DNA from: an uncultured Alphaproteobacteria bacterium
Lineage (GTDB): Bacteria > Pseudomonadota > Alphaproteobacteria > CAAHEQ01 > UBA3637
Assembly (NCBI GenBank): GCA_934203105.1
Contig: CAKPYQ010000025.1
Location: forward strand, 1 to 14,431
Direction: 5' to 3'
DNA length: 14,431 nucleotides
The position numbers were made by a program, and so were the translations under genes. A model generated the notes under the pieces. That model made no database searches. It was given only the letters and a program-made list of their open reading frames with translations, and was not told the origin of the DNA. Positions 1 to 5,793 of this stretch are shown piece by piece (position 1 is the first letter of the stretch; every line of letters begins with the position of its first letter).

Positions 1-687
1 GGCACTCCGGGCGTTTGCCAAACCACACAAACGCAAAACGGTTGCCCGGCGATCGTAAACGTTACCGGCAAATGCGGCACAAACGGGATTTGTACAAACG
101 GTGCTTGCAGCGAATGTTCGTCGCCGATGATCGCGAATGCCGACGGGACGGCTTGCGAATGTCCGGCCAAAGGCGCCAATTGCAAAACGCAAAATGACTT
201 GACTTGTGAGTGCGACCTTTGCGAAGACGGGTTCGAAAAGAACGCCGCCGGCGAATGCGTGGAGGCCAATCCGTGTGGCGATGGGCAAGTCAGCGTGACA
301 AATTATGATAACGCCGGAAATGATATCGGTACAGCGTGCTGTAAGGTCGAAGAAGACAGTGTATCAGATGACGGAAGCAATTTCGATAATTCAACAAATT
401 ATACAGTCGCCGGCGCCATAAATGGAAGCTGTTGCGGTGGATATAAAAACTTTGAAACAGGCTATTATGAAAACAGCGAAAAATCCTACATGTCCAAAGA
501 AACTTCAACGTATGAATTAAGGACGAACGGAGGTGTAAGCTATTGCGCTGTTTCCGGAGAAGCTTTGTCACAAATATCAAAATACGAAAGCGACGGAAAA
601 TTTTGTATATATGACGACAGAGGAAACTTGCAAGTTTGTTTCTGCACCAGCTCTGGCGATCCTAAAAATGGTGACACTTGTTCATAG
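1..687 (+). CDS. Cysteine-rich EGF-like repeat protein, 5'-truncated by window edge
   Basis: Frame 1 is open from the first base to the TAG at 685-687, giving 228 visible residues; the true start lies outside the window. The first half is a run of short cysteine-spaced segments (GKCGTNGIC, CECPAKGANC, CECDLCEDGF) resembling EGF-like or other extracellular Cys-rich modules. The C-terminal ~120 residues form a separate module with paired cysteines (ACCKV, GSCCGG), an NGGVSYCA motif and a DPKNG tail. This module recurs in the degenerate copy at 13771-14092 on the other strand, which shows it is a real conserved unit. The composition (many Cys, Gly, Asn, Asp) suggests an exported or surface protein with disulfides, but the signal peptide would be in the missing part. 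No function can be assigned. An internal ATG at 127 is not the start, because coding-like Cys-rich sequence continues upstream of it. Confidence 0.8.
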   Translation, partial: GTPGVCQTTQTQNGCPAIVNVTGKCGTNGICTNGACSECSSPMIANADGTACECPAKGANCKTQNDLTCECDLCEDGFEKNAAGECVEANPCGDGQVSVTNYDNAGNDIGTACCKVEEDSVSDDGSNFDNSTNYTVAGAINGSCCGGYKNFETGYYENSEKSYMSKETSTYELRTNGGVSYCAVSGEALSQISKYESDGKFCIYDDRGNLQVCFCTSSGDPKNGDTCS

Positions 688-703
688 AGTTGGAGCATAA
701 ACG

Positions 704-737
704 ACAGGCTTTGCTTTAACGCAAAGCCTGTTTTTTT
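704..737 (+). terminator. Rho-independent terminator of the Cys-rich gene
   Basis: A perfect 11-bp stem (ACAGGCTTTGC / GCAAAGCCTGT) with a 6-nt loop runs directly into seven T residues. It lies 17 bases after the stop codon of the left-edge gene and has no other gene to serve. Confidence 0.92.
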
Positions 738-888
738 AATTCACGCGATAAAAAAAATGGGCATTATCTACAAGTGATAACCGCACATACGGTTTCTTTA
801 TGGATAGATCGTTAAATTTAAATGTACGCCGCGAACGGACATCATTTAAGAAAGAGTGGCAGCGATTAAAGAATCTTGTGACATGAAA

Positions 889-915
889 AGATTCTTCACA
901 TTCGTTCAGAATGAC
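889..915 (+). repeat. 27-bp dispersed repeat, copy 1 (divergent)
   Basis: Begins AGATTCTTC and ends CAGAATGAC, with ATTCT and AGAAT as complementary outer arms. It matches copy 2 at 21 of 27 positions; the differences lie in the central 11 bases. It belongs to a REP-like family of intergenic repeats seen in many bacterial genomes. An inverted half-copy sits immediately upstream at 869-877. Confidence 0.75.
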
Positions 916-930
916 CAAGGGAACACAAAG

Positions 931-957
931 AGATTCTTCGCCAAGGCTCAGAATGAC
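931..957 (+). repeat. 27-bp dispersed repeat, copy 2
   Basis: Begins AGATTCTTCGC and ends GCTCAGAATGAC. It starts 42 bp after copy 1 in the same orientation and matches copy 3 (14091-14117, opposite strand) at 25 of 27 positions. The imperfectly complementary arms could form a hairpin in RNA or single-stranded DNA. Confidence 0.82.
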
Positions 958-1088
958 GCGGCAAATAAGCGGCAATGTGGGAGCAATATCCTGCCTGTGT
1001 TTTATTTTTCAGATTTCATATATAAACAATCGTTTTGATAGCCTCTTTTTTTGCCGATTTTGAATTTTTCAGTTTTGGCAAGAATTAT

Positions 1089-1117
1089 TTGCAAAAAAAC
1101 AAATTTTAAGATATAAT
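1089..1117 (+). promoter_or_regulatory. Sigma-70-type promoter of the ankyrin gene
   Basis: A -35 TTGCAA (1089-1094), a 17-bp spacer and a perfect -10 TATAAT (1112-1117). The predicted transcript starts near 1124 and has a ~30-nt leader containing the Shine-Dalgarno sequence GGAGG (1142-1146). Confidence 0.75.
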
Positions 1118-1153
1118 ATAATTAGATAGGTTTTATTTTTTGGAGGATCCGCC

Positions 1154-2206
1154 ATGCAAAAATTAACGTTTTGGGAAAAATTAAGCTATAAGTTAGGGAA
1201 AAATCCTTTTACAGCCAATAAAAACAATAAAGACAGATCGCCTTTTACCGATGCTGTTCGCTCTCACGATATGGATATGTTGGACTTTTTCCAAAAAAAT
1301 TGCCGACTGAATAAAGATCAGTTGAACGATGCTTTGTTAAAAGTCGACCATCCGGAAACATTGAAAAAATTGCTGGGCATGGGTGCAAAATGCGACGAAG
1401 CAACGGAAAAGAAAGTTTTTAAAAATATTATTAATTCTGCTATTCATTCGGATAGCGCTATGGAAGATAAAAAAATGGTGGGCTTTTTGCGCGATCACGG
1501 CATTTCATTAAACTTTGTCAATGCCTCCAAAAAATCGCTCTATGATATAACCAACCACAAAGACGCATGGTTCAACGCGGCGACCGACAAAGAAATCGGC
1601 CACGAATTCCGTCAAGCCGTTGCTGACAATAACATTAAAAAAGTAAAACAAATGCTGACCAGCAACAAATTAAAAATCAATGCCGCCAATAAAGACGGTA
1701 AAACGGCGTTGATGTATGCAATTAAAAACAACAACATTGAAATGACAAAGTTATTGTACCAACACGGCGCAGACGTTATGTTAAAGGACAAAGCAGGAAG
1801 AGACGTTTTTAATGGTAACGACAAAATGGCAACCGCTATGTTGGAAACTTTTGCGCACAGCAACAATCCGCAAGCATTGAATTTAGCCGCGCAAAACGGC
1901 GCGAATTTTAACAATCCGGACTTGCCACATTTGTTGATGCAAAAAGAAACTTTGGAAGCATTGGCTTTGAACGGAACGCCGTTTAATAAAGTTTTGGCCG
2001 AAGCCGAACAAGCCGATATTCAAGCCTCTGATGACTTTATGGGCGGTGCGTATGAAAAGTTGCAGCTGATCAATCAAATGGATTCGTTGCAAAAGACGGC
2101 TTCTAAAATGAAAAAAGGCATTGATTCTTCTGCTTCCGGACGCATTCAGGTGGACGGCTATCAAGCTCAAGTATTACATAAGATTTTAAACAATAATGCT
2201 AAATAG
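1154..2206 (+). CDS. Ankyrin-repeat protein, 350 aa
   Basis: The ATG at 1154 follows a strong Shine-Dalgarno (TGGAGGA) at 7-nt spacing and a consensus-like promoter, so the start is well supported. Two ankyrin repeats are visible: residues about 153-178 (EFRQAVADNNIKKVKQML) and 181-214 (DGKTALMYAIKNNNIEMTKLLYQHGAD, with the TALMYA and LLYQHGAD hallmarks). Degenerate helical-hairpin units probably precede (residues 31-80, DAVRSHDMDMLDFF and LKKLLGMGAKCD) and follow (238-275, ALNLAAQNGANF). The N-terminus (MQKLTFWEKLSYKLGKNPF) is basic and aromatic but lacks a hydrophobic signal core, so the protein is probably cytoplasmic or a secreted effector lacking a Sec signal. The last ~70 residues are helical and unrecognised. 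Ankyrin repeats mediate protein binding; the partner is unknown. The gene is monocistronic, between two terminators. Confidence 0.88.
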   Translation: MQKLTFWEKLSYKLGKNPFTANKNNKDRSPFTDAVRSHDMDMLDFFQKNCRLNKDQLNDALLKVDHPETLKKLLGMGAKCDEATEKKVFKNIINSAIHSDSAMEDKKMVGFLRDHGISLNFVNASKKSLYDITNHKDAWFNAATDKEIGHEFRQAVADNNIKKVKQMLTSNKLKINAANKDGKTALMYAIKNNNIEMTKLLYQHGADVMLKDKAGRDVFNGNDKMATAMLETFAHSNNPQALNLAAQNGANFNNPDLPHLLMQKETLEALALNGTPFNKVLAEAEQADIQASDDFMGGAYEKLQLINQMDSLQKTASKMKKGIDSSASGRIQVDGYQAQVLHKILNNNAK

Positions 2207-2225
2207 TTATTGCATAGGCATTTAA

Positions 2226-2258
2226 AAAAATCCGCTCCTTTAATCAGAGCGGATTTTT
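2226..2258. terminator. Bidirectional terminator between ankyrin gene and fadL-like gene
   Basis: A 12-bp stem AAAAATCCGCTC / GAGCGGATTTTT with a 9-nt loop. T-rich tracts leave the hairpin on both strands, so it can end the rightward ankyrin transcript (stop at 2206) and the leftward outer-membrane channel transcript (stop at 2279). Confidence 0.88.
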
Positions 2259-2278
2259 GTTTTGTTTGTCAGGTTTTA

Positions 2279-3499
2279 TCAGAACTTATATTGAACCGAA
2301 AATCCCGTCATATAAGCGCCGGCGTTATTGTAGTGAACTTCCGGGCTCGAAGCGCCTGTTTCACCACCTTTGGCAACGCCCCCGTTCATCCAAACGTGTG
2401 TGTAGCCAAGGTCATATTGCCAATTGCCTGTTTGATAGGAAACACCCAACGAAGCAAACCATCTGTGACCGTCAGGAATTCGAACCGTTCTGAATTTTTG
2501 TGATTTAATGACTGTTTCATCATAAGCACCGCCAAAACGGATTGTCCAATTGTCGTTGAAGTGGTAATCCGCGCCCAAAGCATAATACCAAGTATTTTTC
2601 CAATTTTCATTTGTCGATGAAATGGGAAGACCGCTCGACATAATGTCCAATCGATCGAAACGACTCCATTTTGTCCAGCGCGCTGCTACCGAGAAAGTCC
2701 ATTTTTCATTCAAATCATAAGCGCCCGAAATCAAAACCAATTCCGGTGTTGTAATTTCGGCAAAAGCGTCCATTTTGGTAACACCCATCGGAGTGGTCAA
2801 TTTAATTTTGCCTTTGATTTTGTGGTCGACTTTTGAACGATAAGATACACCGATACGCGCTTGTTTGACCGGTTTAACAACAACACCCACTGAATAGCCC
2901 AAAGCCGTTGTATCGTGACCTTGCAAATCCGTTGCTGTTTCATAAGGCGTGTTTGCATACTTTGCCCCCGTCAAGCGAGCGTCCGCATATTGAATATTCA
3001 ACGCAGCACCCAAAGAGATCATTTCAGAAGCTTTAAAAGAAATTGCCGGCGATAAATCAACCGCTTTTAATTCGGATAAAGTACCGTGATTGCGCCCTGT
3101 CCATGTGTTTTTATAATCAATAATCAATCCGTAAGGCGTATAAACACCGACACCGGCCGTTAAACGATCATTGATTTTATATTGTGCAAAAAAGTGTGGC
3201 AAAACTCTGGCCATTGTCGAATCGTGCTTGCCTGTATCCAAAGAAGAGGCAGAAACATCACGATAATCCGCATGTAAAACGATGGCTGTTGCACCGGCTT
3301 GAACACCGCTTGTCGAATTGATTTGCATACCGGCCGGATTATAAGCTAACGCCGAAAAATCGTCACCGACTAAGCCCGAACCGGCAAAGGAACGACCTAA
3401 TCCCGTTGCGGAGTATTCAGAAATTTGAAAACCGGAAGCCATTGCAGCCGAAGAAATAGATAAAACAGATAAAACATAAGCTGTTTTCTTCAAAAACAT
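2279..3499 (-). CDS. OmpP1/FadL/TodX-family outer membrane channel
   Basis: 406 residues, close to the usual FadL size. Residues 1-21 are a Sec signal peptide (basic MFLKK, hydrophobic core, AMA cleavage motif). The mature protein starts SGFQISEYSATGLGRSFAG, matching the plugging N-terminus of FadL-type channels, and is followed by the conserved NPAGM segment (residues 54-58). The rest alternates polar and hydrophobic residues as in a 14-strand beta-barrel, and the protein ends in phenylalanine (GFSVQYKF), the outer-membrane insertion signal recognised by BamA. The family moves fatty acids or other hydrophobic compounds across the outer membrane; the substrate here is unknown. An AAAGGA-type ribosome site precedes the ATG, and the gene has its own promoter in the divergent spacer. 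No acyl-CoA metabolism genes are nearby. Confidence 0.92.
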   Translation of the reverse strand: MFLKKTAYVLSVLSISSAAMASGFQISEYSATGLGRSFAGSGLVGDDFSALAYNPAGMQINSTSGVQAGATAIVLHADYRDVSASSLDTGKHDSTMARVLPHFFAQYKINDRLTAGVGVYTPYGLIIDYKNTWTGRNHGTLSELKAVDLSPAISFKASEMISLGAALNIQYADARLTGAKYANTPYETATDLQGHDTTALGYSVGVVVKPVKQARIGVSYRSKVDHKIKGKIKLTTPMGVTKMDAFAEITTPELVLISGAYDLNEKWTFSVAARWTKWSRFDRLDIMSSGLPISSTNENWKNTWYYALGADYHFNDNWTIRFGGAYDETVIKSQKFRTVRIPDGHRWFASLGVSYQTGNWQYDLGYTHVWMNGGVAKGGETGASSPEVHYNNAGAYMTGFSVQYKF

Positions 3500-3534
3500 A
3501 ATTTTTCCTTTCTTTTTTTGTTTCGAACGAAGCT

Positions 3535-3563
3535 GTTATACGCCGACATAATCCGTTGTGCAA
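3535..3563 (-). promoter_or_regulatory. Promoter of the fadL-like gene
   Basis: Read on the minus strand: -35 TTGCAC (3558-3563), 17-bp spacer, -10 TATAAC (3535-3540). The predicted start is near 3528, leaving a ~30-nt leader before the ATG at 3499. Confidence 0.72.
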
Positions 3564-3578
3564 ATTTTTTCATCAAAA

Positions 3579-3594
3579 ATGACGAAAATGTCAT
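3579..3594. promoter_or_regulatory. Small inverted repeat in the fadL/oxidoreductase divergent spacer
   Basis: ATGAC-GAAAAT-GTCAT, a 5-bp dyad with a 6-nt centre, starting 15 bp upstream of the fadL-like -35 box. The position would suit a regulator site or a weak hairpin. No clear -35/-10 pair could be picked for the rightward oxidoreductase gene in this very AT-rich spacer. Confidence 0.35.
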
Positions 3595-3713
3595 AATAGT
3601 GACTTAATAAAAAAAGTTAAAAAAATATTAAAAAAGGACTTGTTTTTTTATTCATTTTGTGCAAGATTATTTTCTGCGAAACAACTTTTTAAATTTTTTT
3701 TTAGGAGATTAAA

Positions 3714-4706
3714 ATGGTTCAAAAGAATAATAAACATATGCGTCCGGCAGTCAGACCGGCTGTTAAAGCTGCGGACAGAATACAAGTTCCAAGCTGTGAT
3801 TGTGATGCGTCTTGCAAATGCGGTTGCCAAGAAGGCAAAGCATGTACATGCGATAAAGGTTGCGGCTGTGGTTGCGACAAAGCAGTTCCTTGCAGTGGCA
3901 ATATTGCTAACGGTATTTTGGTATTGATCGGTACTTTGTTTATTGCTGGCGCTACATTGGTTTTGGCCGACAAAGTCGAAAGTTTGCGCGAAGGTCGTCC
4001 GATGCCTGCTGCTCGTCCGGTTGCTGCGGCAAAAATGAACGACAAAGCAATTGCTGATTTCATTAAAAACAATCCGCAAGTGATTATCGATTCCGTCAAT
4101 ACCTATTATCAAAAACAACAAGCTAAAAATAAAGCTGCGGCTCCGCGTGTTGCCGACAAAGCTGTGCTTGATCAAATCTTGAACGACAAAACAAACCACG
4201 TTTTGGGCAATCCGAACGGACAATTGGTTATGATCGAATTTTTCGATTACAACTGTGGTTTCTGCAAAATGATGAATAAAAAGATTCCGGAAGCTTTAAA
4301 GAAAACCGACAACATTCGTTGGGTCTTGATGGATTATCCTATTTTTGGTGAAAAATCCGAAATCATTGCAAAATATGCTTTCGCGGCTTCTAAACAAGGC
4401 AAGTTTGCTGAATATCACGAAGCTTTGGGTGATACAAACAACAGAGCAGAAGCTGACTTAAAAGAAATCGGTAAAAAGTTGGGCTTAGATGTTGAAAAAT
4501 TGGCAAAAGATGCTCATTCTGAAGAAGCGGCAAAGAAATTGGCCACAAACCGTGAATATATCCAAAAATTACAATTGGGTGGCGGTGTTCCAATATTCAT
4601 CATTGACGGCAAAATCAATGTTGGTGCTTTCCAAGATGAACAAATGGAAGAATACATCAAAAAAGCAAACGATATGAAAAAAGCAGCTAAAAAAGCCAAA
4701 AAATAA
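3714..4706 (+). CDS. Membrane-anchored ScsC/DsbA-like thiol oxidoreductase with metallothionein-like N-terminus
   Basis: 330 residues; the ATG follows AGGAGA at 3703-3708. Residues 1-27 are basic. Residues 28-60 hold eleven cysteines in CxC and CGC spacings (C28, 30, 34, 36, 38, 44, 46, 50, 52, 54, 60), resembling a small metallothionein. Residues 64-86 form one transmembrane segment, predicted N-in, so the Cys cluster would be cytoplasmic and the rest periplasmic. Residues ~109-138 (KAIADFIKNNPQVIIDSV) match the ScsC-type N-terminal helical region, which trimerises known ScsC proteins. The thioredoxin-fold domain follows, with active site CGFC at 181-184 and the cis-proline loop GGVP (Pro293). 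The family makes or isomerises periplasmic disulfides, and ScsC proteins are linked to copper tolerance. A Lys-rich tail ends the protein. The metal-binding role is inferred from cysteine pattern alone. Confidence 0.85.
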   Translation: MVQKNNKHMRPAVRPAVKAADRIQVPSCDCDASCKCGCQEGKACTCDKGCGCGCDKAVPCSGNIANGILVLIGTLFIAGATLVLADKVESLREGRPMPAARPVAAAKMNDKAIADFIKNNPQVIIDSVNTYYQKQQAKNKAAAPRVADKAVLDQILNDKTNHVLGNPNGQLVMIEFFDYNCGFCKMMNKKIPEALKKTDNIRWVLMDYPIFGEKSEIIAKYAFAASKQGKFAEYHEALGDTNNRAEADLKEIGKKLGLDVEKLAKDAHSEEAAKKLATNREYIQKLQLGGGVPIFIIDGKINVGAFQDEQMEEYIKKANDMKKAAKKAKK

Positions 4707-4727
4707 GCTTTTTGATTAAAGATAAAG

Positions 4728-4760
4728 AAAAATCCCTGCCTTTTTGGTGGGGATTTTTTT
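4728..4760 (+). terminator. Terminator of the oxidoreductase gene
   Basis: AAAAATCCCTGCC pairs with GGTGGGGATTTTT (two G-U pairs) around a 5-nt T loop, followed by a T run to 4760. It lies 22 bases after the stop codon. Confidence 0.85.
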
Positions 4761-4825
4761 ATTGGGTTTTAAATTGATTTTTGGACCCGGCTTATGTCCG
4801 TCTTTATTTTAAAAACATTTTTTAC

Positions 4826-4853
4826 TTGATATTTTGCAAAAAATGCGTATGAT
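4826..4853 (+). promoter_or_regulatory. Promoter of the trcR-gapR operon
   Basis: -35 TTGATA (4826-4831), 16-bp spacer, -10 TATGAT (4848-4853). The predicted transcript starts near 4860 with a ~30-nt leader carrying GAAAGG (4875-4880) ahead of the ATG at 4890. Confidence 0.6.
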
Positions 4854-4889
4854 ATCTGTATTCAATTAATTTATGAAAGGTATAATATT

Positions 4890-5426
4890 ATGACTCGTCC
4901 TTTAATGCCAAAAGCAACGGCTGTATGGTTGGTAGAAAACACAACGCTTTCTTTTGAACAGATCGCGGATTTTTGTGAAATGCACGTTTTGGAAATCCAA
5001 GCAATTGCTGATGGTGAAGTTGCGTCCCACATTATGGGATTAAATCCGATTGCAAACGGCCAATTAACTGCCGAAGAAATCAAACGTTGCGAAGCCGATG
5101 AAAATGCGCGTTTGAAAATGAGCGAACATGAAGACGTTTCTCATTTGGGTAAAAAAGGCATTCGCTATACGCCGATGGCAAAGCGCGAAGACAGACCGGC
5201 GGCGATTATGTGGTTGTTGAGCAAGCATCCGGAATTAAGCGATTTGCAAATTGTAAAATTGATTCGTACGACTCGTCCGGCAATTGCTTCCATTCGTGAA
5301 AAAACACACAAAAATTATGATGAATTAGAACCCAAAAGCCCTGTATTAGCAGGACTTTGTACACAAGCCGAGTTGGATCAAGCCGTTGCAACAGCGGTAA
5401 AGATCATTCCGGTTGATCAACAATAA
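4890..5426 (+). CDS. trcR: Cell-cycle transcriptional regulator TrcR (DUF1013)
   Basis: 178 residues. The N-terminus MTRPLMPKATAVWLVENTTLSFEQIADFC and the block GLNPIANGQLTAEEIKRCE are characteristic of the alphaproteobacterial DUF1013/TrcR family. Two helix-turn-helix-like segments are visible: residues ~19-40 (LSFEQIADFCEMHVLEIQAIAD) and ~113-135 (HPELSDLQIVKLIRTTRPAIASIRE). In Caulobacter, TrcR associates with sigma-70 RNA polymerase and influences cell-cycle promoters. It acts in the cytoplasm on the nucleoid. The gene has its own promoter and a GAAAGG ribosome site. It is followed 16 bases later by gapR on the same strand with no terminator between, so the two are probably cotranscribed. 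Length and motifs look complete. Confidence 0.93.
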   Translation: MTRPLMPKATAVWLVENTTLSFEQIADFCEMHVLEIQAIADGEVASHIMGLNPIANGQLTAEEIKRCEADENARLKMSEHEDVSHLGKKGIRYTPMAKREDRPAAIMWLLSKHPELSDLQIVKLIRTTRPAIASIREKTHKNYDELEPKSPVLAGLCTQAELDQAVATAVKIIPVDQQ

Positions 5427-5442
5427 GCGAAGGGGGCAAAAA

Positions 5443-5715
5443 ATGGCTGATGAACAACAACAAGAGCAAAAGACGCAAGTCGGCGGAATTGACAGCAATC
5501 AATTAAATTCTTACTTTGATCGCATCGAAAGAATCGAAGAAGAAATGAAAGAAATGCGTGCCGATGTTCGTGAAATTTATGCCGAAGCGAAAGGCAACGG
5601 TTTTGATCCGAAAGTAATGCGTCAAGTGATGCGTTTGCGCAAAATGAATCCTGCCGATCGCGCGGAAACAGAGTTTTTATTGGAAGCTTATAAAACCGCT
5701 TTAGGTATGGAATAA
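5443..5715 (+). CDS. gapR: GapR, nucleoid protein binding overtwisted DNA (DUF2312)
   Basis: 90 residues with MADEQQQEQK as the start, very close to the ~89 aa usual in the family. An upstream in-frame ATG at 5413 exists but overlaps the end of trcR and lacks a ribosome site. The ATG at 5443 has AAGGGGG at 5430-5436 and begins the family-typical sequence, so I chose it. Residues ~20-48 form a coiled coil (LNSYFDRIERIEEEMKEMRADVREIYAE), followed by the conserved AKGNGFDPKVMRQVMRLRKM, rich in basic residues (K50, K57, R60, R64, R66, K67) suited to clamping DNA. GapR tetramers encircle positively supercoiled DNA ahead of RNA polymerase and stimulate type II topoisomerases. It is the second gene of the trcR operon and ends at a strong terminator. 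Confidence 0.94.
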   Translation: MADEQQQEQKTQVGGIDSNQLNSYFDRIERIEEEMKEMRADVREIYAEAKGNGFDPKVMRQVMRLRKMNPADRAETEFLLEAYKTALGME

Positions 5716-5739
5716 AGCTTCTTTTAAAATACATTCAGC

Positions 5740-5773
5740 AAAAGCCCCTGAATAATATCGGGGGCTTTTTTTT
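5740..5773. terminator. Terminator after gapR, shared with the convergent lgt operon
   Basis: AAAAGCCCC (5740-5748) pairs with GGGGCTTTT (5761-5769) around a 12-nt loop, followed by a T run to 5773. In the other direction the stem ends in four T residues, so it may also stop the leftward transcript whose last stop codon is at 5794. Confidence 0.87.
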
Positions 5774-5793
5774 AAGCTTTATGTTCCTGCTTT

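Larger units (their letters stand above)
740..1088. other. Non-coding accessory spacer
   Basis: Between the terminator and the ankyrin-gene promoter I see no credible gene. Reading frames here translate the 27-bp repeats into the low-complexity peptides typical of repeat shadows. Contents: a 9-bp inverted repeat (AAGAATCTT at 869-877 with AAGATTCTT at 888-896), two copies of a 27-bp dispersed repeat (889-915 and 931-957), and at 1024-1035 a one-mismatch relative of the palindrome AAACGATCGTTT that occurs twice at the right edge of the window. Confidence 0.7.

Noticed and set aside
869..957. CRISPR-like array
   Set aside because: Only two full copies, divergent in the middle, with a 15-bp gap and no cas genes.
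736..975. 79-codon minus-strand frame over the repeat cluster
   Set aside because: Its peptide is the direct translation of the 27-bp repeats (VILSLGEESL, VILNECEESF), with no ribosome site and no coding character.
856..1038. 60-codon plus-strand frame over the same repeats
   Set aside because: Also a translation of the repeats (FVQNDQGN, FAKAQNDAAN) ending in AT-rich spacer; not a gene.
3648..4223. 191-codon minus-strand frame opposite the oxidoreductase
   Set aside because: It is antisense to a gene with clear ScsC/thioredoxin motifs, and the peptide has no recognisable features.
5413..5442. Longer gapR starting at 5413
   Set aside because: It overlaps the end of trcR and adds ten unconserved residues; the start at 5443 has the ribosome site and family-typical length.
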